The translations under genes and the position numbers were made by a program. DNA of 57,728 bases from a virus. Within the stretch, counting starts at the first letter, position 1. Every line of letters starts with the position of its first letter. The notes below the pieces were generated by a model. The model ran no database searches and was not told where the DNA came from. It saw nothing but the letters and a program-made list of their open reading frames with translations. Below are positions 23,992 to 33,658 of this stretch, in pieces. Location: positions 1 to 57,728 of the IMG/VR virus record IMGVR_UViG_3300030430_005103. One strand, written 5' to 3'.

Positions 23992-26900
23992 ATGAACTAT
24001 TTTAAAAGATGGTATATACAGCCGGTTATTACAAAAATAAATGATGATGTTGCGATTGAAATATTTAATAATAGGATCGCAGCAACAGCCCCCAGTGGCT
24101 ATGATTTTGAAAACATTCAATTTATACAATTGTTCTCGACAAGTGAAGATGGCAGTACACCGTCGTTTACTGAGTTGGCAGAAGATATAGCTGGTGAGAT
24201 CTATCACTGTAATGTAAAGTTTCCGTTGTCTGATATTAAGAAGATATGGTCTATAGAAGAGATAACTACTAGTGCATATGCTGAAGCAATAATAGAAAAT
24301 TATGGTGATTTTCAAACTGTGCTAAAGTCAAAAATAATGGAAAACTTTGTTACACATGAAGAAGACAAAATAAAAAAGGTAGGCCGATATCTTAAAAATC
24401 AATTAGAGGGAATGAGGCTTTCTGATCGAAGCGTTCGAGACGAAACATTGAGCGTAACTATATCACCCAATGATGGTTTAGCACTTTTTACAATGATTGA
24501 AAGAACCTCAGATATTTTCTTAAGTGGTCGTTATTATATTGAAACTGGCGAGGAAGAGGCCGGTTCAATAATGAGTTTTCAAGCTATCATTTTCTTACAA
24601 AAACAAGTTGTTGATGAACCCCGCATCGAAATAACTGATCAATTTTTCGCTGGGCCAGATAATATTAGTTTATTTGGTTTAAACCCTCTAGGTCTAAATA
24701 AGTTAAGAAAAGTAGCGTGTTATCCTGTTCCGAAAGAAGAAAGAAATCCAAAAGACGATGATTCTGGGGCAGAAACAAAAAGAAAAAAATTGACTCCAGA
24801 GGATATAAAAAAAAGAGAACTAACAAAAAAACAAAAAGCAGATATATCAAAAAAAGTTAAAGCAAAACTTCTACAAGTTAGCGACTCTGCTTTTTTGAAT
24901 GCTCTTTTAAACGCCGATAAAATAAGGACCACCAGAGATGCTTTTGATTTTGTACTTAATGTTTTCCCGTTAAGTCAAATTATTGATCTCGCAATTGATT
25001 GTTTAAAAAAATACTTACCAGATGCTCCAGATTTGGTTGTTTGTAATGTGATTATGAAAAACCTATCAGATGCAGAATTACAGAAAATTCTACGGTATGT
25101 AAATGTTAATGTTACGACTGATACAGTTGCGGCCGCATTTAAAGCACAACTAATTGATCAATTCGATGGCTCTGTGGAAGATGACTCATTGGGCTTTAAA
25201 GATTTCTTACTAACCCAGTTTAATTCTAATGTTGGCACAAAAGAAATAATTTGTGCCATGGTATTTGCTGCTATACCAGCAGCTATTACATTGTTGGCTT
25301 TATACACGAAGCAATCAATCTCAAATTTAACACCCGAGGGTACTTGCGGTGATCCTCTTTTGCCGACTGAAAAACAAGCGAAAAAGGCTTTAGAAAATCC
25401 AGTTAAAGATATACTAAATCAGATTGAAAAAGGTCTTAAAAGTCATCCAATATTGGGCTTTACAAGAAACTTACCTGATACTCTCTTGAAACAACTTATT
25501 TTATTTGTCGATCAAATTATAGTGAAGGCAATTGCTTTTATATTACAAGAGCTAGCGTATTTATGTGATGGATCAAGTAAAAGTGATTTTGCTAATGCCC
25601 CATCACAAGCTCAACCATTTGATAGTAATATTAATGATTTATTAATAAATAAGAATGACGATGCTGTTTATGACGACTTATTTAATTTCATAAACAACAT
25701 ATCATTTAATGGTGCCCCCGACGATGTAGACATCGAATCAATTAAAGATTTCTTTCAAGATATCTCCGACCTGTTAACGCTGTCTGAGTTGTGTGTATTG
25801 ATGACTGGCGAACCAACAGATCTCAGGTATAATCTTATTATTGATAAATTGCTTTATGGCCTTTTGTCTCTTGGAAAATACACACCTTTAAAAATAGTCT
25901 TAGACACGCGACAAAAAATTAAAAATTTTGTTAATGTTTTTGCTGAAAATTTTGATGAAGCGGCATGTAACGAAAGAATAGAGGATCTAACAAAGAGAAA
26001 AAAAATGCTGTCTGATCTGTGTGACTCAACCGACAATGCTTATATTGATGATTTGAAAAACAAAGCAGCACAAGATGCGATTGATGATTTATTAAATCAA
26101 GAAAAGGATCTTCTGGAGGATCTATTAAATACAATTAAAGATTTAACGTCTCCTGAAGCACCTGAAGTTTTTTGTGGGCCTGACGCAACGGCCCGCGGGG
26201 TACAGCCATTATTACCTTCTTTTCAAGATGCTAGTCAATTAAATATTGCTAAAAAGCACCTAGCTTCAGTTTTATCAATCGCCAATAAAACATTTGAAGT
26301 AGAAATAAATGGTTTTAAAACAGCATTAACAAGATCAAAGCAATTTGATATATCTAAAAACTCAATATCTGCCGTCTCAAAGATTTTCTCTAGTGGTATG
26401 GCAGGTAACATCGGCGGGGCTCTCAGCAAAACTTATGGTATAGACCCCACAACGGAAAATGAAGAGCCTGCTTTTGATAAGGAAGGTGTAGAAGCAAACG
26501 TTAAATATCTTTCCACTCAAAATAAATTGGTGGCCCCATTAGTCAATGAAGTTTTTACTTCAATAGGGTCTGAAAACAACTTGACAGTAATTCCTCTTGA
26601 AACTGGTCTGTATGGCAGCACAGTATTAAAGATATCAACATCATGGCAAAATAGCCAGTTAGACTATTATTTATATCTTCCATCATCCTCACAATTAAAA
26701 CCGCAAGGCTTTAATGATGAAGATTACATGATACCTGTAGATGAATTAGAAGGAGACGATGCAGATCGTCGATTGTCACCAAACGGAACAAAATTAGTGT
26801 TTTCTGCTCTTGATGATAATGAGGTGGCGGTGTATAACAGCTCTCTATCCAGCCAAAGCAGCGCCTATCCGCTAAAAAAAGGTAAAATATTTGGCACTGG

Positions 26901-29505
26901 AGGCGCCAATAATGAAAATCAATCATCTTTCAGTAGTGAGATTCAGAAAACTGTACAGGAAGACATAGGGTTTTTTGGTGACATAATAGAGAGAATAATC
27001 ATTGAGCACGCAGAATTTATTTCACAAAGCGATTTGTTTAAAAAGCAAATATTTAACAATTTACAATTGACAAAGAAGAATACATGCTCTCCAGCGCTTC
27101 TGAGTTTTGATGATATAATTGAAAAAACAGAAAGCAGAACAAAAGGAATAGAGTGTCAAGTAGGGTTTGGTGTATTACCTACGCCATCTGAGATTGTTCA
27201 CATCGCATCAATATATGAAGCAATAATGAGGGTGGTTGTACTTAATGAATTACTAAAAAGTTTCTTTGTCTTTGCTAGCTTTGGTCTCGATACGATACTA
27301 CCCGATTTTTCAGATAACGCCACCACTGCCGATTCTTTTTACTATAAATACCTATCAGAAGTAATAGGAGAAAGAATGGATGAATTATTGCCAAATGAGT
27401 TTAAAGAGGTTGTTGAAAGGGCAGTGTTATTAGTCGGGTCTTCTGATTTAGATATTAAAATAGACGATTTACAATTGTCTCAGGTTATCAAAAATAATGT
27501 TTTTAATTCAATGAAAATTTTACAAGATGCCATCAGAGATCGATTAAAACAATCCAATATCAAAACAAAAATTGGTGGCACCGGCGCGGAAGGAGAATTA
27601 TTTGAAGAGTATTCTGAACCAAATTCAACGGCTATTTATCAAAATATGTTACAAAACATACTACCAGTCGAACCTGAATTTAAAATTTTAGACCCGCCAT
27701 CAATACTTTCTATAGATATGGATCGTAAGCGTATCACAATTCCATCAGGATTTTATTCAGATAACCCAAGACTACAAAATGGCGGATTTTTTATTGAGAG
27801 GGGGCTGGAGATATTCAACAACAAAGATCAAGGTAAAAAAAGTAGTCTCGCCCCGGGGGAGGGCGGCCTAGTCGCTTTAAGTGCTCAAGAGCTAAATAAA
27901 CTTATCTCACTTTTACCCTCTAGAGAGTTCCTTGAAAGCGCAGGTGTAATAACACCAGTTGTCGCTGGAGCCTTGCAAGAAGCTGGCATTTTTGACATAG
28001 AAGGCCAAGAAGAGCAGGCAGCTGCCATATCACAATACAAAGAGTTTGTGGCGACTATTAATTATTACCTAAATAAAGGCTCGACTGAATTTGAAACATT
28101 TTCTAGTTATCCGGTGGATAAATTACAACAATCAAAAGCTTTTTATAATATGAGCAATATCGTTGGCAAATTGTCAGACACCGATGACGTGAAGAAAACT
28201 CCTTCTGTTTTTAAAAGTGAACCTTCGTTATCATCCACCAGTATACAGAACACTTCTTATATCTGGCAAAAATATCTATTTGGATTAGAGGTTGATGGGA
28301 CCGATGCTGGAAACGAAGGCTTGTCAACATTATTTAACCCAATATCTATTGGAGATAGAGAGGTAAATAATGACAATAATGAAAGCTTAAAAAAACTGAT
28401 CATGCTTATGGCCAGGAAGCAAGGCAGGATACCCATTAATAGTTCGGAGGCGGAAGAAATTAAACAAGTTTTCGTCGCCGCGCAAGCTTTTGCTGAAGAG
28501 GTGTCAAAGTCACTGTTGTTTGCTAACCCCGGCGCAGCAGATGGCGCTGACAACTCGGCAAAAAAGGTAATAGCTGAATTAACAGCGCTAAGTCCTGAAT
28601 TGGATTACGACACTTTAGTACAGTTTTTGAAAGGCAGACTCGAAAAAGTAGATACTTATTTTTACAAGCTTGGAAGATATGAGACTTTAAATTTATTAAT
28701 AAAAGTGGATACAACCCCAGCCACTACCTCCAGTCTTCAAACTTTATTTTCAAAATTGGAAAGTTTAGATATAAATTTATTCCCAGGCGATACTATTCTT
28801 GAGAGTGCTAAAAATAGACAAAGTTTTATACAATCTGTATTAGAAAGAAAATACTTTTTGCATGAGAACGGTGGCGCCACGTATTTTAAATTACCTGTGG
28901 CTTACAGGTATCAGGAAGTATCCACACTGGAGGAATATAAAACAAAGATTATAAACGATATTCCAACCGGCGATGCAGCTAGCGGATTCGCAGATCTGAC
29001 TTCCTTTGACTTGAGAGAAAGCTTTTTAAAACCTATCTTCGATTCAATCAATTATAAAGATCTGTTATCTTTTGTGTCTATTATGGTAACTGAAATATTA
29101 AGTAAAGAATATCCAACGCTTGATGATATTTTCAAAAATACAATTATAACTTTGGGCACAGGGATGAAACAAGCCACGGCCACCTCAAACAGATTAAATA
29201 ATCCTAATTTATACGAAAATAGTTTTGATGTCGATGCTTATGCTCAACCTGGATTTTCAAACCCAGATATGATATCTTTATTCTTAGAAGCAATAATAAA
29301 AGGTGTTGCTAATATGACGGATCCAACCTGGAGAACTCCATGGTTCTTCCCAGGGCCGTTAACTCCATTTGGAATTTTAGCTAAATTTTTAGAGGGAGAA
29401 GACGATCAAGGTATGAATCCTCAAAAAGCAGCAGCGAAAGCCGCTGCCGAAACTGATAGCAGTTCGGATGGCTCCGGAGCATACGATTGTCCGGATAAAG
29501 AATAA
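23992..29505 (+). CDS. Very large (1837 aa) tail/baseplate protein
   Basis: An uninterrupted 1837-codon gene preceded by AGAGAGAAG. The N-terminal 230 residues look globular and mixed, followed by a Lys/Glu-rich helical stretch (about 255-300). Two hydrophobic helices occur at about 420-445 (AAIPAAITLLALYTK) and about 500-525 (LILFVDQIIVKAIAFIL). Long helical sections and several Cys residues follow, with an Ala/Ser/Asp-rich tail. Position between the hub and gp25 genes makes a baseplate or tape-measure role likely; length and hydrophobic helices also suit a tape measure. No family was recognised, and the two roles cannot be separated by eye. Confidence 0.7.
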   Translation: MNYFKRWYIQPVITKINDDVAIEIFNNRIAATAPSGYDFENIQFIQLFSTSEDGSTPSFTELAEDIAGEIYHCNVKFPLSDIKKIWSIEEITTSAYAEAIIENYGDFQTVLKSKIMENFVTHEEDKIKKVGRYLKNQLEGMRLSDRSVRDETLSVTISPNDGLALFTMIERTSDIFLSGRYYIETGEEEAGSIMSFQAIIFLQKQVVDEPRIEITDQFFAGPDNISLFGLNPLGLNKLRKVACYPVPKEERNPKDDDSGAETKRKKLTPEDIKKRELTKKQKADISKKVKAKLLQVSDSAFLNALLNADKIRTTRDAFDFVLNVFPLSQIIDLAIDCLKKYLPDAPDLVVCNVIMKNLSDAELQKILRYVNVNVTTDTVAAAFKAQLIDQFDGSVEDDSLGFKDFLLTQFNSNVGTKEIICAMVFAAIPAAITLLALYTKQSISNLTPEGTCGDPLLPTEKQAKKALENPVKDILNQIEKGLKSHPILGFTRNLPDTLLKQLILFVDQIIVKAIAFILQELAYLCDGSSKSDFANAPSQAQPFDSNINDLLINKNDDAVYDDLFNFINNISFNGAPDDVDIESIKDFFQDISDLLTLSELCVLMTGEPTDLRYNLIIDKLLYGLLSLGKYTPLKIVLDTRQKIKNFVNVFAENFDEAACNERIEDLTKRKKMLSDLCDSTDNAYIDDLKNKAAQDAIDDLLNQEKDLLEDLLNTIKDLTSPEAPEVFCGPDATARGVQPLLPSFQDASQLNIAKKHLASVLSIANKTFEVEINGFKTALTRSKQFDISKNSISAVSKIFSSGMAGNIGGALSKTYGIDPTTENEEPAFDKEGVEANVKYLSTQNKLVAPLVNEVFTSIGSENNLTVIPLETGLYGSTVLKISTSWQNSQLDYYLYLPSSSQLKPQGFNDEDYMIPVDELEGDDADRRLSPNGTKLVFSALDDNEVAVYNSSLSSQSSAYPLKKGKIFGTGGANNENQSSFSSEIQKTVQEDIGFFGDIIERIIIEHAEFISQSDLFKKQIFNNLQLTKKNTCSPALLSFDDIIEKTESRTKGIECQVGFGVLPTPSEIVHIASIYEAIMRVVVLNELLKSFFVFASFGLDTILPDFSDNATTADSFYYKYLSEVIGERMDELLPNEFKEVVERAVLLVGSSDLDIKIDDLQLSQVIKNNVFNSMKILQDAIRDRLKQSNIKTKIGGTGAEGELFEEYSEPNSTAIYQNMLQNILPVEPEFKILDPPSILSIDMDRKRITIPSGFYSDNPRLQNGGFFIERGLEIFNNKDQGKKSSLAPGEGGLVALSAQELNKLISLLPSREFLESAGVITPVVAGALQEAGIFDIEGQEEQAAAISQYKEFVATINYYLNKGSTEFETFSSYPVDKLQQSKAFYNMSNIVGKLSDTDDVKKTPSVFKSEPSLSSTSIQNTSYIWQKYLFGLEVDGTDAGNEGLSTLFNPISIGDREVNNDNNESLKKLIMLMARKQGRIPINSSEAEEIKQVFVAAQAFAEEVSKSLLFANPGAADGADNSAKKVIAELTALSPELDYDTLVQFLKGRLEKVDTYFYKLGRYETLNLLIKVDTTPATTSSLQTLFSKLESLDINLFPGDTILESAKNRQSFIQSVLERKYFLHENGGATYFKLPVAYRYQEVSTLEEYKTKIINDIPTGDAASGFADLTSFDLRESFLKPIFDSINYKDLLSFVSIMVTEILSKEYPTLDDIFKNTIITLGTGMKQATATSNRLNNPNLYENSFDVDAYAQPGFSNPDMISLFLEAIIKGVANMTDPTWRTPWFFPGPLTPFGILAKFLEGEDDQGMNPQKAAAKAAAETDSSSDGSGAYDCPDKE

Positions 29506-29524
29506 CCATAAATTCGCTAAAAGA

Positions 29525-29547
29525 AAATAGTTTTTATAAACTATTTA
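29525..29547 (+). promoter_or_regulatory. Late-promoter-like site with inverted repeat before gp25
   Basis: The 61-nt spacer before gp25 holds AAATAGTTT (29525-29533) and AAACTATTT (29538-29546), a perfect 9-bp inverted repeat with a 4-nt loop. The right half includes TATAAACTATTTA (29535-29547), close to the T4 late pattern TATAAATA followed by CTATT. AAGGAG lies a few nt downstream, before the GTG start. It could be a promoter or a processing site; the stem is too AT-rich to be a good terminator. Confidence 0.4.
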
Positions 29548-29566
29548 TGGATAAGGAGAATCTTTA

Positions 29567-29989
29567 GTGGCCTTAACTTCAAGTAAAAATAAAACATTTG
29601 GTTATGATGCTGTTATACCGTTAAATCAAGATACATCTGACTTGTTTTATGAGCTTCATAAAACACTAAAATCAAAAGTACAACAAAATTTAAGAATGCT
29701 GTTGTATACCTCTCCTGGTGAAAGAATTATGATACCAAATTATGGTGTTGGGTTAAAAAGATTTCTATTTGAGCAATCTCCAGAATACTTGATAGATGAT
29801 AGAATAAGACAACAGGTATCTATTTATTTACCGGAGATTACAATCACTTCTTTAAACATTTCGCGTGATAACGCGCTGGCCATAAAAACAGGCGCCACAA
29901 ATAATTTGTCTGTGGAATTGATATATGTGATAAATGGCACCAATGTACGTGATTCTTTAATAGTTGTTGATGAATTAACTAAAGTTTAA
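29567..29989 (+). CDS. 25: gp25-like baseplate wedge protein
   Basis: A 140-residue protein of the GPW/gp25 family. It starts at GTG 29567 after ATAAGGAG. The family core is intact: NLRMLLYTSPGERIMIPNYG at residues 41-60, with the conserved GER turn, then VGLKRFLFE. T4 gp25 is 132 residues and sits in the inner baseplate wedge contacting gp6 and the sheath initiator region. The gene is directly followed by the gp6-like gene, as in other contractile tails. Confidence 0.93.
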   Translation: MALTSSKNKTFGYDAVIPLNQDTSDLFYELHKTLKSKVQQNLRMLLYTSPGERIMIPNYGVGLKRFLFEQSPEYLIDDRIRQQVSIYLPEITITSLNISRDNALAIKTGATNNLSVELIYVINGTNVRDSLIVVDELTKV

Positions 29990-30007
29990 CGAGGGATTTT
30001 TAAAAAA

Positions 30008-31804
30008 ATGGCAGAGAAAAAACCAGCAATAAATTATACAAGCCGAGATTTTACAACAATAAAATCAGACCTAGTTGATTATGCTAGAAGATACTATCCT
30101 GAGACATTTAGAGATTTTTCTGTAAACTCTTTTGGTTCTCTGATGTTGGACACTGTTTCATATGTTGGTGACATTCTTTCGTTTTATCTAGATTATCAAG
30201 TTAATGAAACTTTTTTATCAACTGCGTCAGAGTATGACAATATATTAAAAATATCCAGACAGTTGGGGCTTAAGCCAGATTTATCACCAGCATCATTTGG
30301 TGTTTTGACACTTTTTGTATTAATCCCGGCAGGTACAAATGGCGCCCCTAACTATGATTACGCCCCCACTTTAAAAGCCGGAAGTAAATTTTCGACTACT
30401 GATGGAAAATTATACACTTTGCTAGAAGACGTTAATTTTAAAGACATTGAACAAAATGAGATAGTGCCTGGTCAAATCAACAACCAAACCTCCGTGCCAA
30501 TTTCATACGTCATTAGGGCTAGAGGTCAAGCTGTTTCTGGAGAATTATTAACTCGTACCATAGAGGTAGGAGCTTATGAAAGATTCAGAAAGGTGGAATT
30601 ACCCGGCACAAATATAACAGAGGTAGTTTCAGTGGTAGACACTGAAGGTAATCCATATTTTGAAGTAGATTATTTAACTCAAAATATTATTTATGTTCCG
30701 ATACAAAATACTGGCCCAGACCGAGCAACTGTAGCAAACATTTTAAAACCTATAGCTGTACCCAGAAGATACACTGTAACGAAAGAAAGAGGTTCTCTGT
30801 TTCTACAGTTTGGTTTTGGTACTAATGAAGATAGCGAAGAGGTACTGGACCCATCAAAAGTGTTGGTTAATCAGCACGGCAAAAAATATATTTCTGATGA
30901 CTCATTTGATCCAGCAGCGCTGGTTAAAAGTGATAGTCTGGGTATTAGTCCTTCAAATACTACATTAACTATTATTTATAGGGTTAACACAACAGAAAAT
31001 ACGAATACGTCCGCAAATAGTATTATAAATGTCAGAGATAGTATTATGAGCTTTCAAAATGAATTAGAATTAGACATTACACTGGTTCAAAACACAAAAG
31101 ACAGTTTGGAGGTTATAAATGAAACAGCATTTGTGGGCTCTGCTCCCTTGCCAAACTCTGATGAACTAAAACAAAGGGCTTTTGGTGTTTATTCAATGCA
31201 GAACAGAATAGTGACTCAAGAGGATTTAGTAACGGCTGCCTATAATATGCCCAGCTCTTTTGGGTCAATATCTAAAGCTTCAGCACAACAAGATTCTGAT
31301 TCTTTCAATCAAAGAAATATAAACTTATATGTAATGGCTCGTGGCGCCGATGGAAAGCTTCAAAAAGCCAATCAAACTATAAAAAATAATTTAAAATCTC
31401 ACATCTCTAGATATAAAATGATTAATGACTCAATTGATATATTGGACGCAAACATTATAAATCTTTCGTTATTTTATACAATAGTTGCCTATCCAGATGT
31501 TGATAAATTTAGAGCCATAGATACATCGAAGAGAGATTTGAGTGTGTTTTTTGCGAGACGTAGAGATTATGAAATCGGAGAGTCCTTTTCGATAACAGAT
31601 ATTTTTAGTGTATTAAAAAACTCTGCGCTAGTTTTAGATGTGGTTGAAGTAAGCGTGTTAACAAAAACCGGGCCGCTACATGCTGATACAGGTTTTATTG
31701 CCGAGAATAACTTATCCGCCGATGGTCGATTCATTACTTGTCCATCAGATTCTATTTTTGAAATTAAATTTCCGAATAATGATATTATAGGGACAATTAA
31801 ATAA
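30008..31804 (+). CDS. 6: gp6-like baseplate wedge protein (baseplate J family)
   Basis: A 598-residue protein. The N-terminus (INYTSRDFTTIKSDLVDYAR, FGSLMLDTVSYVGD, FYLDYQVNETFLSTA) is typical of T4-like gp6 proteins. The middle contains the J-like segment SDELKQRAFGVYSMQNR and TQEDLVTAAYNMP. T4 gp6 (660 residues) is the wedge ring protein partnering gp25 and gp7. It starts 18 nt after gp25 behind GAGGGA and overlaps the next gene by one base. The call is firm at family level. Confidence 0.92.
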   Translation: MAEKKPAINYTSRDFTTIKSDLVDYARRYYPETFRDFSVNSFGSLMLDTVSYVGDILSFYLDYQVNETFLSTASEYDNILKISRQLGLKPDLSPASFGVLTLFVLIPAGTNGAPNYDYAPTLKAGSKFSTTDGKLYTLLEDVNFKDIEQNEIVPGQINNQTSVPISYVIRARGQAVSGELLTRTIEVGAYERFRKVELPGTNITEVVSVVDTEGNPYFEVDYLTQNIIYVPIQNTGPDRATVANILKPIAVPRRYTVTKERGSLFLQFGFGTNEDSEEVLDPSKVLVNQHGKKYISDDSFDPAALVKSDSLGISPSNTTLTIIYRVNTTENTNTSANSIINVRDSIMSFQNELELDITLVQNTKDSLEVINETAFVGSAPLPNSDELKQRAFGVYSMQNRIVTQEDLVTAAYNMPSSFGSISKASAQQDSDSFNQRNINLYVMARGADGKLQKANQTIKNNLKSHISRYKMINDSIDILDANIINLSLFYTIVAYPDVDKFRAIDTSKRDLSVFFARRRDYEIGESFSITDIFSVLKNSALVLDVVEVSVLTKTGPLHADTGFIAENNLSADGRFITCPSDSIFEIKFPNNDIIGTIK

Positions 31805-33657
31805 TGGGAATTAAAAGATATTACGCTACAAAAGATAATACGATTACAAACGCTTTTAAATCAAGTTTGCAAACCCGCGGCGTTAGCGGAAACATGGGCC
31901 AGTCTGACATCCTAGAGGTTTTTAGTATTTACGCTCAGGTTAGCTCAAGTACTGGGTTATCCTCAGAACTATCGCGAGTACTAATTGAGTTTGACACAGC
32001 GGCAATAAATTCAGATAGATCGACGGGCGTTATCCCGGCATCTGGTAGTGTTAACTTCTTTTTAAAAATGTATGACGCAGAACATACACAAACTACACCA
32101 AAAAATTACACCCTGTTGGTTCAGCCAATATCTCAATCTTGGAATGAAGGTCTTGGTCTTGACATGGAAGAATACTCAGATGAAGATGCGTCAAACTATA
32201 TTTCTGCTTCTAGCGGTGTTCCTTGGGCAGATATTACCGGTAGAGCTACTGCCTCAATTGAAACCGTAGCGAAGGAATTGCTTACTGCGGGGACGTTTAC
32301 ATTGACAGACGCTGCCGGAATCTCAACAACATATAAGTTTGTGACAGGTGTGAATGTATCGGCAAACACTACAGCGTATACTCCTGGTACCACTATCAAT
32401 ATTGGTATCGACGGTATGGCCGGGGGTGATGCGGGAGCCACCGCAGATCAAACTATTGCACGGATTAATGCCGGCACAAATATCGGCTTTACCGCATCAA
32501 AGACAGGTAATAATGTTCTTGTAACCCAGAATACTGCTGGTACCGTAGGCAACAAAACGAACACACAGGACTCAGGCATGGGCTCTTTCGTTGTAAATAG
32601 TTTCACCGGCGGAACTGATGTTGAAGGTGGCAGCTATGTTGATAGCGCAGAATATACTTTTACTCAATCTTTTGACACAGGTTTTGAAGATCTAGAAATA
32701 GATGTAAGTCACTTAGTTGAAGATTGGATTAAGGGACCTAGTAGTAGCGGGTTAAACAACTTTGGTTTTGGAGTTCGCCTGACGGGTTCAGATGAAACGG
32801 CAACAGATTCGTTTTACACTAAAATGTTTTTCGCTCGTGGTTCACAATTTTTTCATAAGCGTCCAGTCATTGAGGCAAGGTTTGACGACACAAAAAAAGA
32901 TAATCGCGGTGATTTCTTTTTAAGTTCATCATTAGTACCAGCATCTGACAACTTAATGAATCTTTATCTTTACAATGTAGTCAGAGGTCAACTAACAGAC
33001 ATTCCAGCAGTTGGGACAGGAAATATATTAGTTAGTATATATAGCGGCAGTACTGAACCATCTGGAAGTAAACTTTTTCTACCTGAAGGCGGTGGTGTGG
33101 TGGCCTCCGGAGATCTTAATATAACAGGATCTCATGTAGAAACCGGTATATACTCGTGTTCATTTGCTTATGCTTCATCGAGCATAACAACAATATTTGA
33201 TGTATGGCACAGTGCTTCAGTAGAATACCATACTGGCTCGGCCATTAAAGTACAGACATTCAATAGTCAAAATTATAACTTCGATCAGAGATACGTGTCT
33301 AAAGTCACAAACTTACGACCGACGTATAGTAGAGATGAAAAGGTCAGATTTAGACTTTACACTCGTCAAAAAGATTGGTCTCCGACTATTTATACAGTAG
33401 CGAATAACGAAATAGAAACAAGTATAGTTGACAATGCTTACTATCGCTTTACTAGAGTGAGCGACGATCTAGATGTTATTCCATTTGGGACTGGTTCCCT
33501 AAACCACACTCGACTATCTTATGATACGAGTGGTAGCTACTTTGATTTAGAAATGAACTTGTTCGATACTGATACTGTATACGAATTGTCTTTTTCTTAC
33601 TTAATTAATGGCAGCTACGTTGAGCAACCAGAAAGGTTTAGGTTTAGAGTAGAGTAA
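31804..33657 (+). CDS. Virion protein with CBM96/DNRLRE-like domain and an inserted module
   Basis: A 617-residue protein overlapping gp6 by one base. Residues about 1-320 resemble a DNRLRE/CBM96-like beta-sandwich (YYATKDNTI, SRVLIEFDTAAI, LLVQPISQSWNEG, VPWADITG, then IDVSHLVEDWIKG). Between VPW and GGSYVDSAEYTF, residues about 145-273 look like a separate beta module (FTLTDAAGISTTYKFV to VVNSFTGGT). The remainder is further beta-rich modules. A structural role in the baseplate or fibre region is likely. It has no T4 counterpart I recognise at this place. Confidence 0.72.
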   Translation: MGIKRYYATKDNTITNAFKSSLQTRGVSGNMGQSDILEVFSIYAQVSSSTGLSSELSRVLIEFDTAAINSDRSTGVIPASGSVNFFLKMYDAEHTQTTPKNYTLLVQPISQSWNEGLGLDMEEYSDEDASNYISASSGVPWADITGRATASIETVAKELLTAGTFTLTDAAGISTTYKFVTGVNVSANTTAYTPGTTINIGIDGMAGGDAGATADQTIARINAGTNIGFTASKTGNNVLVTQNTAGTVGNKTNTQDSGMGSFVVNSFTGGTDVEGGSYVDSAEYTFTQSFDTGFEDLEIDVSHLVEDWIKGPSSSGLNNFGFGVRLTGSDETATDSFYTKMFFARGSQFFHKRPVIEARFDDTKKDNRGDFFLSSSLVPASDNLMNLYLYNVVRGQLTDIPAVGTGNILVSIYSGSTEPSGSKLFLPEGGGVVASGDLNITGSHVETGIYSCSFAYASSSITTIFDVWHSASVEYHTGSAIKVQTFNSQNYNFDQRYVSKVTNLRPTYSRDEKVRFRLYTRQKDWSPTIYTVANNEIETSIVDNAYYRFTRVSDDLDVIPFGTGSLNHTRLSYDTSGSYFDLEMNLFDTDTVYELSFSYLINGSYVEQPERFRFRVE

Positions 33658-33658
33658 T

